Source: Ignavibacteriales bacterium
Lineage (GTDB): Bacteria; Bacteroidota; Ignavibacteria; Ignavibacteriales; Ignavibacteriaceae
Direction of reading: 5' to 3'
Assembly (NCBI GenBank): GCA_020061995.1
Contig: JAGUXE010000309.1
Coordinates: 1 to 33,794 of the forward strand
Length of the DNA stretch: 33,794 nt
Every line of letters begins with the position of its first letter. The first letter of the stretch is position 1. Both the position numbers and the translations under genes were made by a program. The notes beneath the pieces were generated by a model. That model saw only the letters and a program-made list of their open reading frames with translations, ran no database searches and was not told the origin of the DNA. Positions 1 to 6,330 of this stretch are shown piece after piece.

Positions 1-151
1 CCTCTTCGAATTCACCGAAAATTTGCGTACTCAGTTTATTCGTAATTATTTGTAAGGCTTTATCTTTCTTCAATTCCGATATAAACTTAAGTATTGGTTT
101 TTCGTATTCTTCTTTAAGTGGATACATGCTTATTTCAATTCCGATTTTCAT
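1..151 (-). CDS. YkoF-like thiamine/HMP-binding domain protein (partial, 3' end outside window)
   Basis: The first 50 codons of a minus-strand gene start at an ATG at 151-149 and run off the left edge with no stop. A purine-rich stretch (AAGAGAGAA) lies just upstream of the ATG as a ribosome-binding site. The translation begins MKIGIEISMYPLKEEYEKPI and later has a Leu-Ser-Thr-Gln-Ile-Phe-Gly stretch. This resembles the YkoF / MTH1187-type fold, where a strand ending in Ser-x-Tyr-Pro-Leu is followed by a helix and a Ser-Thr-x-x-x-Gly strand. Members bind thiamine or hydroxymethylpyrimidine and often sit beside transport genes. The assignment rests on a short N-terminal match, so the family is probable but the role is open. 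It is too short to judge neighbours or regulation beyond the left edge. Confidence 0.6.
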   Translation of the reverse strand, partial: MKIGIEISMYPLKEEYEKPILKFISELKKDKALQIITNKLSTQIFGEFEE

Positions 152-260
152 AGCAATTCTCTCTTCAACTTTTAAAATGACTACTTAAAATAAATTTGAT
201 ATTTAGGTGTTGAAAATAGTGAGTAGGAAGTTCTCATAAAAGGATTGTTTCATTTAAAAT

Positions 261-289
261 AAAAAAAGCCGTACTAAAAAGTACGGCTT
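261..289 (-). terminator. Rho-independent terminator of the lipoprotein pair
   Basis: A perfect 10-bp inverted repeat (AAGCCGTACT at 266-275, AGTACGGCTT at 280-289) encloses an AAAA loop. On the minus strand the stem is followed by a run of seven T residues (complement of 261-267). It lies about 20 bp beyond the stop codon of the PEGA lipoprotein gene and fits an intrinsic terminator for minus-strand transcription. Confidence 0.9.
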
Positions 290-309
290 AAAAACTGCAG
301 AAAAGAAAA

Positions 310-1065
310 TTAGAATCTTCTATTTCCGGCTGTTGGATTATATAACCATTGAATTTCAACCCAAGCTAAATTTGAAGTTGAACCAAAGTTAACAATTTTA
401 ATTTTTGAGTAGTGACCATCAGCATCTAACACCCAATAGTATTGAGAGTTATCACGGTCGTTAGTGATTGATGTAGTCCATGTAGCATCTTTTGCAGGAG
501 CATCAGCGCCATCACTTAAGTTAGCTGCACCTGCTGCTTTGAAATAAGTAACTCTTGTTAATGAACTGGCGATACTTGCACTTACAATATCATAACCGGT
601 AGTATTATAGAATAAATCGACTAACAATCTATTAGTTGCAGTTGTTCCGATACCTGAAGCAGTTCCGTTTTTAAGGATTAAACCACTTGGCTGTGTTGCA
701 TCTGTTCCTACTGTTTCCCATATTTTAACAGGACCGTAAGCGGTTGTGTTAGCTGGTGTTTCTGTCATTACTACAAGTGGGTGACTCTTTGATTTCCCTT
801 CTTCGTATGTAACTGTGAAAGATGTATCACGATAATCTGCATATTTCAAAGTGATAGTTCGTGAACCTTTTGTTGCTGAAACTGTATCAGGTGTAACTTT
901 ATTGCTATTAACACCATCAACCCAAACTTGAGCACCGGCTGGGTTTGATTGGAAGAAATATTTTCCTGCACTTGCAGGTTCTAATGGATTTGTTGTTGTG
1001 TCTTCGCAAGATGATAAAAAGAAACTTGCGCCTAGTATTAAGAATAATGCAAAATATTTTTTCAT
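310..1065 (-). CDS. PEGA-domain lipoprotein
   Basis: A 251-residue secreted lipoprotein. The N-terminus is a lipoprotein signal peptide with a Leu-Ser-Ser-Cys lipobox, Cys20 being the expected acylated residue. After a short Thr/Asn/Pro linker, residues about 36-100 look like a PEGA domain: a Ser-Asn-Pro-Ala-Gly-Ala-x-Val-x-Val-Asp-Gly strand, then a Pro-Asp-Thr turn and Thr-Ile-Thr-Leu-Lys strands. PEGA domains are small beta-sandwich surface domains. The remaining 150 residues are beta-rich and I do not recognise them. The start is set by an AGGAAA site upstream of ATG 1065. The gene follows the 161-residue lipoprotein gene by 21 bp, so the two are probably one transcript ending at the terminator at 261-289. 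Function is unknown. Confidence 0.85.
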   Translation of the reverse strand: MKKYFALFLILGASFFLSSCEDTTTNPLEPASAGKYFFQSNPAGAQVWVDGVNSNKVTPDTVSATKGSRTITLKYADYRDTSFTVTYEEGKSKSHPLVVMTETPANTTAYGPVKIWETVGTDATQPSGLILKNGTASGIGTTATNRLLVDLFYNTTGYDIVSASIASSLTRVTYFKAAGAANLSDGADAPAKDATWTTSITNDRDNSQYYWVLDADGHYSKIKIVNFGSTSNLAWVEIQWLYNPTAGNRRF

Positions 1066-1086
1066 TATTATTTTCCTTTATGATTA

Positions 1087-1572
1087 TTATTGTTGTTGTA
1101 ATTTAAGTTGAAAAGAGATAGCACGTTTAACTTCATCAGCAGTAACTGTGAACGAACCGTTCATTACTGAAAGATCTTCATTAAACTTACCGTTGTAATA
1201 CCCTGCTTCACGATTTCTAATTTGGTCAGTCATTTTAAAGGTCAACTTTTCTACATCGAATGAACCTTTAATTTTTTGACTTTTTACGTCGCGATAATTG
1301 ACGGTGATACTGCCTTCAAAATCAAGTCCTTCTTGATTTGTTATCTTTAAAGTACAAGCACGTTTATCAAACGTACCCTTCCATGTACCTACAAGATCCG
1401 GAACACTTTGTTCTTCAACTTTTGTTGTGTCAACCTGTGGAACCGGAACAACAGGTTGTTCCACTTGTTTTGGTTCTTCAGCTTTTTTGTCACAACCGAA
1501 ATTTAAGAATACAAAGGAAAAAAGAGCCAAAGCAGAAAAAACTATCATGCTACTCTTTTTAAAATTGAACAT
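1087..1572 (-). CDS. Small lipoprotein, beta-rich, unknown function
   Basis: A 161-residue protein with a hydrophobic signal segment (residues 8-26) ending Leu-Asn-Phe-Gly-Cys. Cys27 is the likely lipid attachment site, although the lipobox is relaxed. Residues 29-58 form a Lys/Glu/Pro/Val linker. From Val-Gly-Thr-Trp-Lys-Gly (about residue 61) onward the protein alternates short hydrophobic strands with repeated Gly-Ser/Gly-Thr turns, as in small lipocalin-like beta barrels. That comparison is by appearance only. A strong AGGAGG ribosome-binding site sits 5 bp before ATG 1572. It is the first gene of a two-gene unit with the PEGA lipoprotein. Confidence 0.75.
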   Translation of the reverse strand: MFNFKKSSMIVFSALALFSFVFLNFGCDKKAEEPKQVEQPVVPVPQVDTTKVEEQSVPDLVGTWKGTFDKRACTLKITNQEGLDFEGSITVNYRDVKSQKIKGSFDVEKLTFKMTDQIRNREAGYYNGKFNEDLSVMNGSFTVTADEVKRAISFQLKLQQQ

Positions 1573-1717
1573 TATACCTCCTATTATTTTCGAATTGAAT
1601 TTATGTCCTCAAAATACGGAATTAATCTGTTAAAATTGCAACTAATTTAAGCGCATTAGAAAAAATAATTCAGTTAATTTTGAGGAGCCAACTGATTTTG
1701 GATAAAAAACGGAGAGA

Positions 1718-2965
1718 TTATTCCAACCAGGAAATCACCTCATAGGTCCCTGTTGTCGGAAATTTAGGCGGGGCTGCAGATAAAAATCTTTTATCATATT
1801 TATGGATAAAGCGATAACCTTTAGTAGGATTTAATCCGCTATAAACCGCTGTCGGAAATAAATCGTCTGCAACTATTCCTCCATAGATATTCATGTTTTT
1901 AATTGTCGGATAGTCACCATATCTATCAATTTTTAAACCTTCATTTTGGGCGTATATTGAAGCGTGAATATTAATGTCTCCTCTTGCTGCATTATAAGTC
2001 ACATTAACAGATTGCTCGGAAACCAAGCCTAACATGTCAGTTGAAGCCGGGTTGCTACGAGGGTCGTTTTTATAAACGATATCATTGTCAATATTAATCA
2101 TTCCCATTCCGTCACCTCCTCGTTTAGACGTGACCACTGTTGCCTGACCACTCAAAGTTCCCCTCATAGTTACATTCCCTTTATCAATATAAATTACACC
2201 ATTCGGAGCGAGAGTATTTAATGGTGCGGTAACCGGTGCACTCCAAGCATCCCATGTAGTTTTGTTTTTCCCATAGCGTTCTTTATAAGTTACCGTAGCA
2301 TCAGCATTAAATGTAATATCAACATCTACAAATGATTTGGCACCAACCCCCACAAAAGTTTTCCCGCCTGCTATTGAAATATTTTTGAGATAATCGGGAT
2401 CATAAGAGTGAGGGACATTTACACCACTTTGATAACCGCCGACAAATACAGGGTTACTTGGGTTAATTAATTTTTTTATCCCTTTCTTGCTTGTAGTTTT
2501 TCCTAAAAAAACCGGATTGCCATGAACAATGAGAAAATCATTTGTATGAACAGGTCCATCAAGTGTATCACCGGTTGCCGGTGCTGCAGACATTTTATTG
2601 TAAAAGTTACCAAACTTTGAGTAACTGGTCGGTTGAATTATTACTTCGACAGTTTTCGAAATTCCGAAACTCACTCCGATCGAAGTTATTTTTACTCTAT
2701 CTTTTGGTAAAGTAGTAACGGTTACATTTAGAGTTCCACCACTGTAGCTAATATTGCTTAAACCTGCGTTCCACGATGGGTCGAGAAATACATAATTGCA
2801 AGCTATATTTGCTCCGCTGCTGGCAATATTTGAAGCATTCATATCGCTATAATAACCTGTATAACCTTGAGTTGCATTTGTTGTATAGCGAAGGTAGTTT
2901 GAATTCATAGTAAAAAAAATGGTACTGAAACCAAGTACAATTATTAATGATGCTTTACCAAACAT
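1718..2965 (-). CDS. PilX-like minor pilin with DUF4900-like body
   Basis: A 415-residue protein with a single hydrophobic N-terminal segment (Met-Phe-Gly then KASLIIVLGFSTIFF), a mostly beta-rich body and no further membrane spans. The central part, with a His-Thr-Asn motif after Asp-Gly-Pro-Val and a Gly-Asn-Pro-Val-Phe-Leu-Gly-Lys stretch near residues 138-156, resembles DUF4900 proteins, which occur with pilus genes. It is the third gene of a minus-strand trio with gaps of 7 and 12 bp, matching the pilV-pilW-pilX order of minor-pilin operons, where PilX is a large non-core subunit. An AGGTGG site precedes ATG 2965. The N-terminus lacks a basic leader and Glu5, like its neighbours. Role as a tip or priming pilin is inferred from order and architecture. 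Confidence 0.65.
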   Translation of the reverse strand: MFGKASLIIVLGFSTIFFTMNSNYLRYTTNATQGYTGYYSDMNASNIASSGANIACNYVFLDPSWNAGLSNISYSGGTLNVTVTTLPKDRVKITSIGVSFGISKTVEVIIQPTSYSKFGNFYNKMSAAPATGDTLDGPVHTNDFLIVHGNPVFLGKTTSKKGIKKLINPSNPVFVGGYQSGVNVPHSYDPDYLKNISIAGGKTFVGVGAKSFVDVDITFNADATVTYKERYGKNKTTWDAWSAPVTAPLNTLAPNGVIYIDKGNVTMRGTLSGQATVVTSKRGGDGMGMINIDNDIVYKNDPRSNPASTDMLGLVSEQSVNVTYNAARGDINIHASIYAQNEGLKIDRYGDYPTIKNMNIYGGIVADDLFPTAVYSGLNPTKGYRFIHKYDKRFLSAAPPKFPTTGTYEVISWLE

Positions 2966-2977
2966 TTATCTATCCAC

Positions 2978-3577
2978 CTATCTGTTAGAAAGATTTCTTG
3001 AGGCTAATCGTAATTGCCTCCAAAAAGCTGTAGAAAATTGTAAATTAAATGCGTCAGGGCTTTCAACCGCAACAGAAATTTCCATATACGCAATTGTTCC
3101 TGTAACCGCAACAGGAGAAGTAATCGTATTACCTAACGCATCGAAATAGTTTAACCTAAATGTAGTCACAAGAAACTTTAAAGCAGCAGAACTGTTTCCG
3201 TTAATAATTCTGTATAAATATCTGTCGTTAGGGTTTTTGGTTGCTGAGGCTTCTGATTTGGGCCCTATAAAATATCTCACGGAGTCAACTACTCCGTCCA
3301 AATTAAAATCGAGTAAGAATGAAACGGCTGATGTGTCAGCAAGTCTAATTGTTGTTGTAGGATCCGGTACTAAATCAGGATTTGCACAGTATCCTAATCG
3401 TTTGAAATCCCGTTCAATCTGTTGTGCAATAGATACAAGTTGATATTGGGTTCCCAGTTCGTAAACAAAATTGTAATTATTAGAAATTGCATTCTCATTA
3501 GCCCGGAATAGAGTAGTAATCAAAATTCCACCAATTATCATTGCACCAATAATATCTAGAATAGTAGTTGTGCCCAT
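2978..3577 (-). CDS. PilW-like minor pilin/pseudopilin
   Basis: A 199-residue protein beginning Met-Gly-Thr-Thr-Thr-Ile-Leu-Asp, followed by an uninterrupted hydrophobic helix to about residue 24 and then a globular domain. The length, the N-terminal helix continuing into a polar helix, and a Gln-Gln-Ile-Glu-Arg-Asp-Phe-Lys-Arg-Leu-Gly-Tyr stretch (residues 52-63) are typical of PilW/GspJ-like subunits, which often have a 'DL..AGY'-type element here. A strong GAGGAG ribosome-binding site lies 4 bp before ATG 3577. The upstream gene stops 7 bp away, so the two are probably translationally coupled. If processed after Gly2, the mature protein would start with Thr and have Leu at position 5 in place of the usual Glu. 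The pseudopilin role is inferred. Confidence 0.65.
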   Translation of the reverse strand: MGTTTILDIIGAMIIGGILITTLFRANENAISNNYNFVYELGTQYQLVSIAQQIERDFKRLGYCANPDLVPDPTTTIRLADTSAVSFLLDFNLDGVVDSVRYFIGPKSEASATKNPNDRYLYRIINGNSSAALKFLVTTFRLNYFDALGNTITSPVAVTGTIAYMEISVAVESPDAFNLQFSTAFWRQLRLASRNLSNR

Positions 3578-3584
3578 TTTCTCC

Positions 3585-4079
3585 TCATCTAAAAGTCCAA
3601 TAACTTAAAACCGAACTGAACGAAATAGAATCTTCCATCGAAGCACTCGTTACGCTGACTGTAAAATTTTTATGGTAAGTTTTTGAGTTTACAGGTGTTG
3701 AGGGTGCTGATGGATTTATATAAAATACTCGACACCTTACTCTAAAAATAGCTGACGGCATAGAAGTATCGGTTACATCGTAGTTATTAAAATCATCAAG
3801 ATCATCAAAAGTATTAAGTGTTTCACCGGATTCAGGCCCTAAAGAATTTGGTGCTGTTAATTGAGTTAGTGTGGTTATTGCATCATCCACTGAGGCTTCG
3901 TCAAAAGCAAGCCTTGACCCACGCTCCATCATCGAAGCCGCCAAAGAAGTTGCAAGCAATCCAAATTTCGCATTCTGTAAACTCGTTTGTGCTATTAACA
4001 GATTGCTATTAATTCTTAAAGTTAAAAACGATAGAAGCATTATTGCTCCTAAAGTTAACATTGATTGACCGGTATTCAT
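3585..4079 (-). CDS. Minor pilin-like protein (PilV position)
   Basis: A 164-residue protein beginning Met-Asn-Thr-Gly-Gln-Ser-Met-Leu-Thr-Leu-Gly, with a hydrophobic helix to about residue 20 and then a soluble domain with an acidic Asp/Asn-rich loop around residues 90-105. First gene of the three-gene minus-strand unit, in the place PilV/GspI takes in standard minor-pilin operons. Its leader is only four residues (MNTG) if cleaved after Gly4, with Gln at mature position 1 and no Glu at position 5. The start at 4079 is the only one that keeps the whole hydrophobic helix. I see no strong family motif in the C-terminal part, so the pilin assignment rests on the N-terminus and on context. Confidence 0.6.
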   Translation of the reverse strand: MNTGQSMLTLGAIMLLSFLTLRINSNLLIAQTSLQNAKFGLLATSLAASMMERGSRLAFDEASVDDAITTLTQLTAPNSLGPESGETLNTFDDLDDFNNYDVTDTSMPSAIFRVRCRVFYINPSAPSTPVNSKTYHKNFTVSVTSASMEDSISFSSVLSYWTFR

Positions 4080-4740
4080 TTATTTATTCCTAATGTATCG
4101 ATGGACCCTGATACTTAACTAAAGTTTTTGTAAATCTCTCAATAAAACATTCACGGAAACCAATTTTTTTTTCTAAGAAGTTTCCATCGTGATGATTAAT
4201 TACACTTCAAATATTAAAGAAAAACTTGCAATTAAAAAAAAGAATTTACACAAAATAATACTCAAGTAACATGCCAGAGTTCATGGACTTCTAGAATCCC
4301 AAAATGATTCTCATTCATCTTAAAAATTGATGTTTCAGAGTTTGGTTGATTAATTAAATCCGGCTTTAGTATAGATATTTAGACTAATGTAGAAATTTGT
4401 ACATGTAAGAATTACGTCTCTTACCAAACTTACCAAATTTTTATGATCACTTACCTCATCACGAAACTTCAAAATTCAATACTTAATGCTCCTACTTCAG
4501 TTGCGTATTAGTTATAAAAAGTGAGAAATCAGATTTTCGATAAGCTCTAACTTATCGGTAAAGCAAAAGATTTGTTTGATGGCATTGAATTTGTTAATAA
4601 GTTTTAAGATTGAAATCTACTTTCGGAACTAGGTTAGTTTAAGTCAAAGCTTTCGAATGATTTTTCTTTAGTCTACTTTTGTCTATATTTAGTGTATCCA
4701 TGGTTTAGAATTTTTATTTAGTTAATAGCGTAGAAATGCA
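4080..4740. other. 661-bp gene-free divergent intergenic region of the pilin locus
   Basis: No convincing gene lies between the minus-strand minor-pilin unit and the first plus-strand pilin gene, and no tRNA was seen. It must hold promoters for both directions. Visible elements are a 7-bp inverted repeat (CGATAAG at 4538-4544, CTTATCG at 4551-4557) and a weak sigma-54-like match at 4580-4594 (TGGCAT, five bases, then TTGT). The second falls short because the -12 element reads GT rather than GC. The leader between that match and ATG 4741 would be about 135 bases. A long untranslated leader or small RNA cannot be excluded. Confidence 0.5.
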
Positions 4741-5136
4741 ATGGGGCAACAACAGTTATTATTAATTGTACTGAGTGTAATTGTAGTTTCAATAGCGGTT
4801 GTTGCAGGGATTAATATGTACAAAGCATATCTAATTACTGCAAATGAAGAATCTGTAGTTGCAGAAACATTAAATATCGGCGGACTTGCTCAACTTTATT
4901 ATTTAAAACCAAATTTCCTATCCGGTGGGCAAGGGTCGTTCGAAGGTTTTTCAATCCCCTTTAGTTTAGCAGATAAAGACAATGGAACTTATGCTGTAAC
5001 ATCCGTTTCCCAAAACGAAATTGTAGTAACCGGAACAGGTAAGGTCTTGGATTCTCAAAATAAAGTAGCGAGATCAGTTGTTACAATTCAACCGAATAAT
5101 ATCAGCACTTCAAATATGACACGAGTTAATCCTTAA
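4741..5136 (+). CDS. Pilin-like major subunit candidate 1 (divergent copy)
   Basis: A 131-residue protein starting Met-Gly-Gln-Gln-Gln-Leu-Leu-Leu-Ile-Val-Leu, with one hydrophobic helix to about residue 25 and a small globular domain without cysteines. It shares the first eleven residues, the Ala-Gln-x-Tyr-Tyr-Leu-Lys-Pro block near residues 50-57 and the Asn-Gly-Thr-Tyr block with the two downstream copies, but is otherwise clearly diverged. The arrangement (short Gly-ending leader, N-terminal helix, alpha/beta head) suits a type IV pilin or pseudopilin. Glu5 and a basic leader are absent. No good ribosome-binding site precedes ATG 4741, unlike the other two copies, so its expression may be lower. 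It stands 173 bp upstream of the second copy with no clear terminator between. Confidence 0.7.
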   Translation: MGQQQLLLIVLSVIVVSIAVVAGINMYKAYLITANEESVVAETLNIGGLAQLYYLKPNFLSGGQGSFEGFSIPFSLADKDNGTYAVTSVSQNEIVVTGTGKVLDSQNKVARSVVTIQPNNISTSNMTRVNP

Positions 5137-5150
5137 TATCAGCATTTTTT

Positions 5151-5196
5151 AGGTAATTTAATTTCATGAAACGGCAATAATTACCTGTAATAATTG
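5151..5196. promoter_or_regulatory. Candidate enhancer (upstream activator site) of the sigma-54 pilin promoter
   Basis: A near-perfect palindrome at 5175-5196 has 10-bp arms CAATAATTAC and GTAATAATTG around a CT centre, with one mismatched pair. A further half-site, AGGTAATT at 5151-5158, is the inverse of AATTACCT at 5179-5186. The palindrome centre is about 88 bp upstream of the predicted start of the sigma-54 promoter at 5248-5262, which is the usual place for an NtrC-family activator site. No T-run follows, so a terminator is unlikely. Binding by the activator encoded at 21112-22485 is inference. Confidence 0.5.
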
Positions 5197-5247
5197 CGCA
5201 TTCCTTCTCTCATCCCCATTTTTTGTAGAAAATTCTAATCTTTTTTA

Positions 5248-5262
5248 TGGCACAGTATTAGC
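5248..5262 (+). promoter_or_regulatory. Sigma-54 (RpoN) promoter, -24/-12
   Basis: The sequence TGGCACAGTATTAGC matches the sigma-54 consensus TGGCAC-N5-TTGC with one mismatch (TAGC for TTGC). The invariant GG (5249-5250) and GC (5261-5262) have the required ten-base spacing. Transcription would start near 5274, about 36 bases before the second pilin's ATG at 5310. Pilin genes under sigma-54 control by a PilR-type activator are well known in proteobacteria, and an NtrC-type activator gene lies in this window. Confidence 0.75.
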
Positions 5263-5309
5263 GAGTAGTCTGTTGATAAAATTTGTAGAAATAAAAAAAG
5301 GATAGAGGC

Positions 5310-5696
5310 ATGGGACAACAACAATTGTTATTAATCGTTCTTGGTGTTATTATAGTTGGTATTGCTGTAGTAGTAGGTATTAATTTGTTTACAGCAAATT
5401 CGGTTCAGGCAAATCAAGATGGAGTCGCATCTGATGTTACTAATATTGCAGCACTTGCTCAACAATATTATCTAAAACCGGCTTCTCTTGGAGGTGGCGG
5501 ACAAACATTTACAGGTTTTACTATTCCTGCTAATCTTGCTACAACAGCAAACGGTACATATTCGGTAGTCGTTGCTGCACAGACAGCTACAGTAACCGGA
5601 GTTGGAACTGTTAGAGATTCAAACAGTAAAGTTGCTAAAGTTGTTGTAATTATTTCGCCTAACGCGATTGGAAATGCAACAATTACACGTCAATAA
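5310..5696 (+). CDS. Pilin-like major subunit candidate 2
   Basis: A 128-residue protein with Met-Gly-Gln-Gln-Gln followed by a very hydrophobic helix to about residue 24, then an alanine-, glycine- and threonine-rich domain with no cysteine. A Gly-Gly-Gly-Gly turn occurs at residues 61-64. It is 93% identical to the next gene: nine conservative substitutions, all after residue 57. A ribosome-binding site (AAGGAT, with GAGG closer in) precedes ATG 5310. It lies directly behind a sigma-54 promoter and is probably cotranscribed with the next copy, the two ending at the terminator at 6177-6207. The good promoter and terminator suggest a highly expressed structural subunit. Head fold and pilus membership are inferred; there is no Glu5. 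Confidence 0.75.
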   Translation: MGQQQLLLIVLGVIIVGIAVVVGINLFTANSVQANQDGVASDVTNIAALAQQYYLKPASLGGGGQTFTGFTIPANLATTANGTYSVVVAAQTATVTGVGTVRDSNSKVAKVVVIISPNAIGNATITRQ

Positions 5697-5756
5697 TAAA
5701 TTTTTTTAAAAATTAATTAACTAACTTTCATATATTACTTATAAAAGGATACAAAA

Positions 5757-6143
5757 ATGGGACAACAACAATTGCTCTTAATCGTTCTCGGTGTTATTAT
5801 AGTTGGTATTGCTGTAGTAGTAGGTATTAATTTGTTTACAGCAAATTCAGTTCAAGCAAACCAAGATGGAGTCGCATCCGATGTTACTAATATTGCAGCA
5901 CTTGCTCAACAATATTATTTAAAACCAGGTTCATTAGGCGGTGGTGGAAATACATTCACCGGGTTTACGATTCCTGCAAATTTAGCATCAACAGCCAATG
6001 GTACTTATACAGTAGTAGTTGCTGCACAAACAGCTACAATCACCGGTGTCGGAACTGTTAAAGATACAAACAGCAAAGTTGCTAAAGTTGTAGTGATTGT
6101 AACTCCTAACGCAATTGGGAATGCTACAATTACACGACAATAG
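5757..6143 (+). CDS. Pilin-like major subunit candidate 3 (near-duplicate of candidate 2)
   Basis: A 128-residue paralogue identical to candidate 2 over the first 57 residues and differing at nine later positions (for example Ala58Gly, Gln65Asn, Arg102Lys). The 60-bp gap before it contains AAGGAT as ribosome-binding site and no visible promoter, so it is probably the second cistron of the sigma-54 transcript. Many differences from candidate 2 at the DNA level are silent, which points to duplication followed by selection on the protein. The strong terminator lies 33 bp downstream of the stop. Same short Gly-ending leader with Gln at mature position 1. Confidence 0.75.
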   Translation: MGQQQLLLIVLGVIIVGIAVVVGINLFTANSVQANQDGVASDVTNIAALAQQYYLKPGSLGGGGNTFTGFTIPANLASTANGTYTVVVAAQTATITGVGTVKDTNSKVAKVVVIVTPNAIGNATITRQ

Positions 6144-6176
6144 TATTTAAGAATTTGTTTATCTGTTTTTTTAGTC

Positions 6177-6207
6177 GGATCGCTCTTTGAGCGATCCTTT
6201 TTTTTTT
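6177..6207 (+). terminator. Strong rho-independent terminator after the pilin genes
   Basis: A perfect 9-bp stem (GGATCGCTC at 6177-6185, GAGCGATCC at 6189-6197) with a TTT loop is followed by ten T residues (6198-6207). It separates the pilin genes from the machinery operon, which must therefore have its own promoter in 6208-6330 or depend on read-through. Confidence 0.93.
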
Positions 6208-6330
6208 AATAGATCAACATTTTAAAATTATTAGAAAAAGTTTTTTTTATATTTCTCCATGATTTTAATTATATTTCCTATAATAGTTTAAGTGCCTTAT
6301 TTCAAGTAATAATTAAAGAAAAAGGCTTCA

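Noticed and set aside
1338..1633. Two short plus-strand frames over the small lipoprotein gene
   Set aside because: They are antisense to a gene with a strong ribosome-binding site and signal peptide, and show no domain.
5151..5186. AGGTAATT/AATTACCT hairpin as a terminator of the first pilin gene
   Set aside because: The arms are AT-rich, the loop is 20 bases, and no T-run follows; a binding-site role is more likely.
6279..6284. TATAAT as a -10 box for the machinery operon
   Set aside because: No recognisable -35 element lies 16-18 bp upstream, and in such AT-rich DNA the hexamer is expected by chance.
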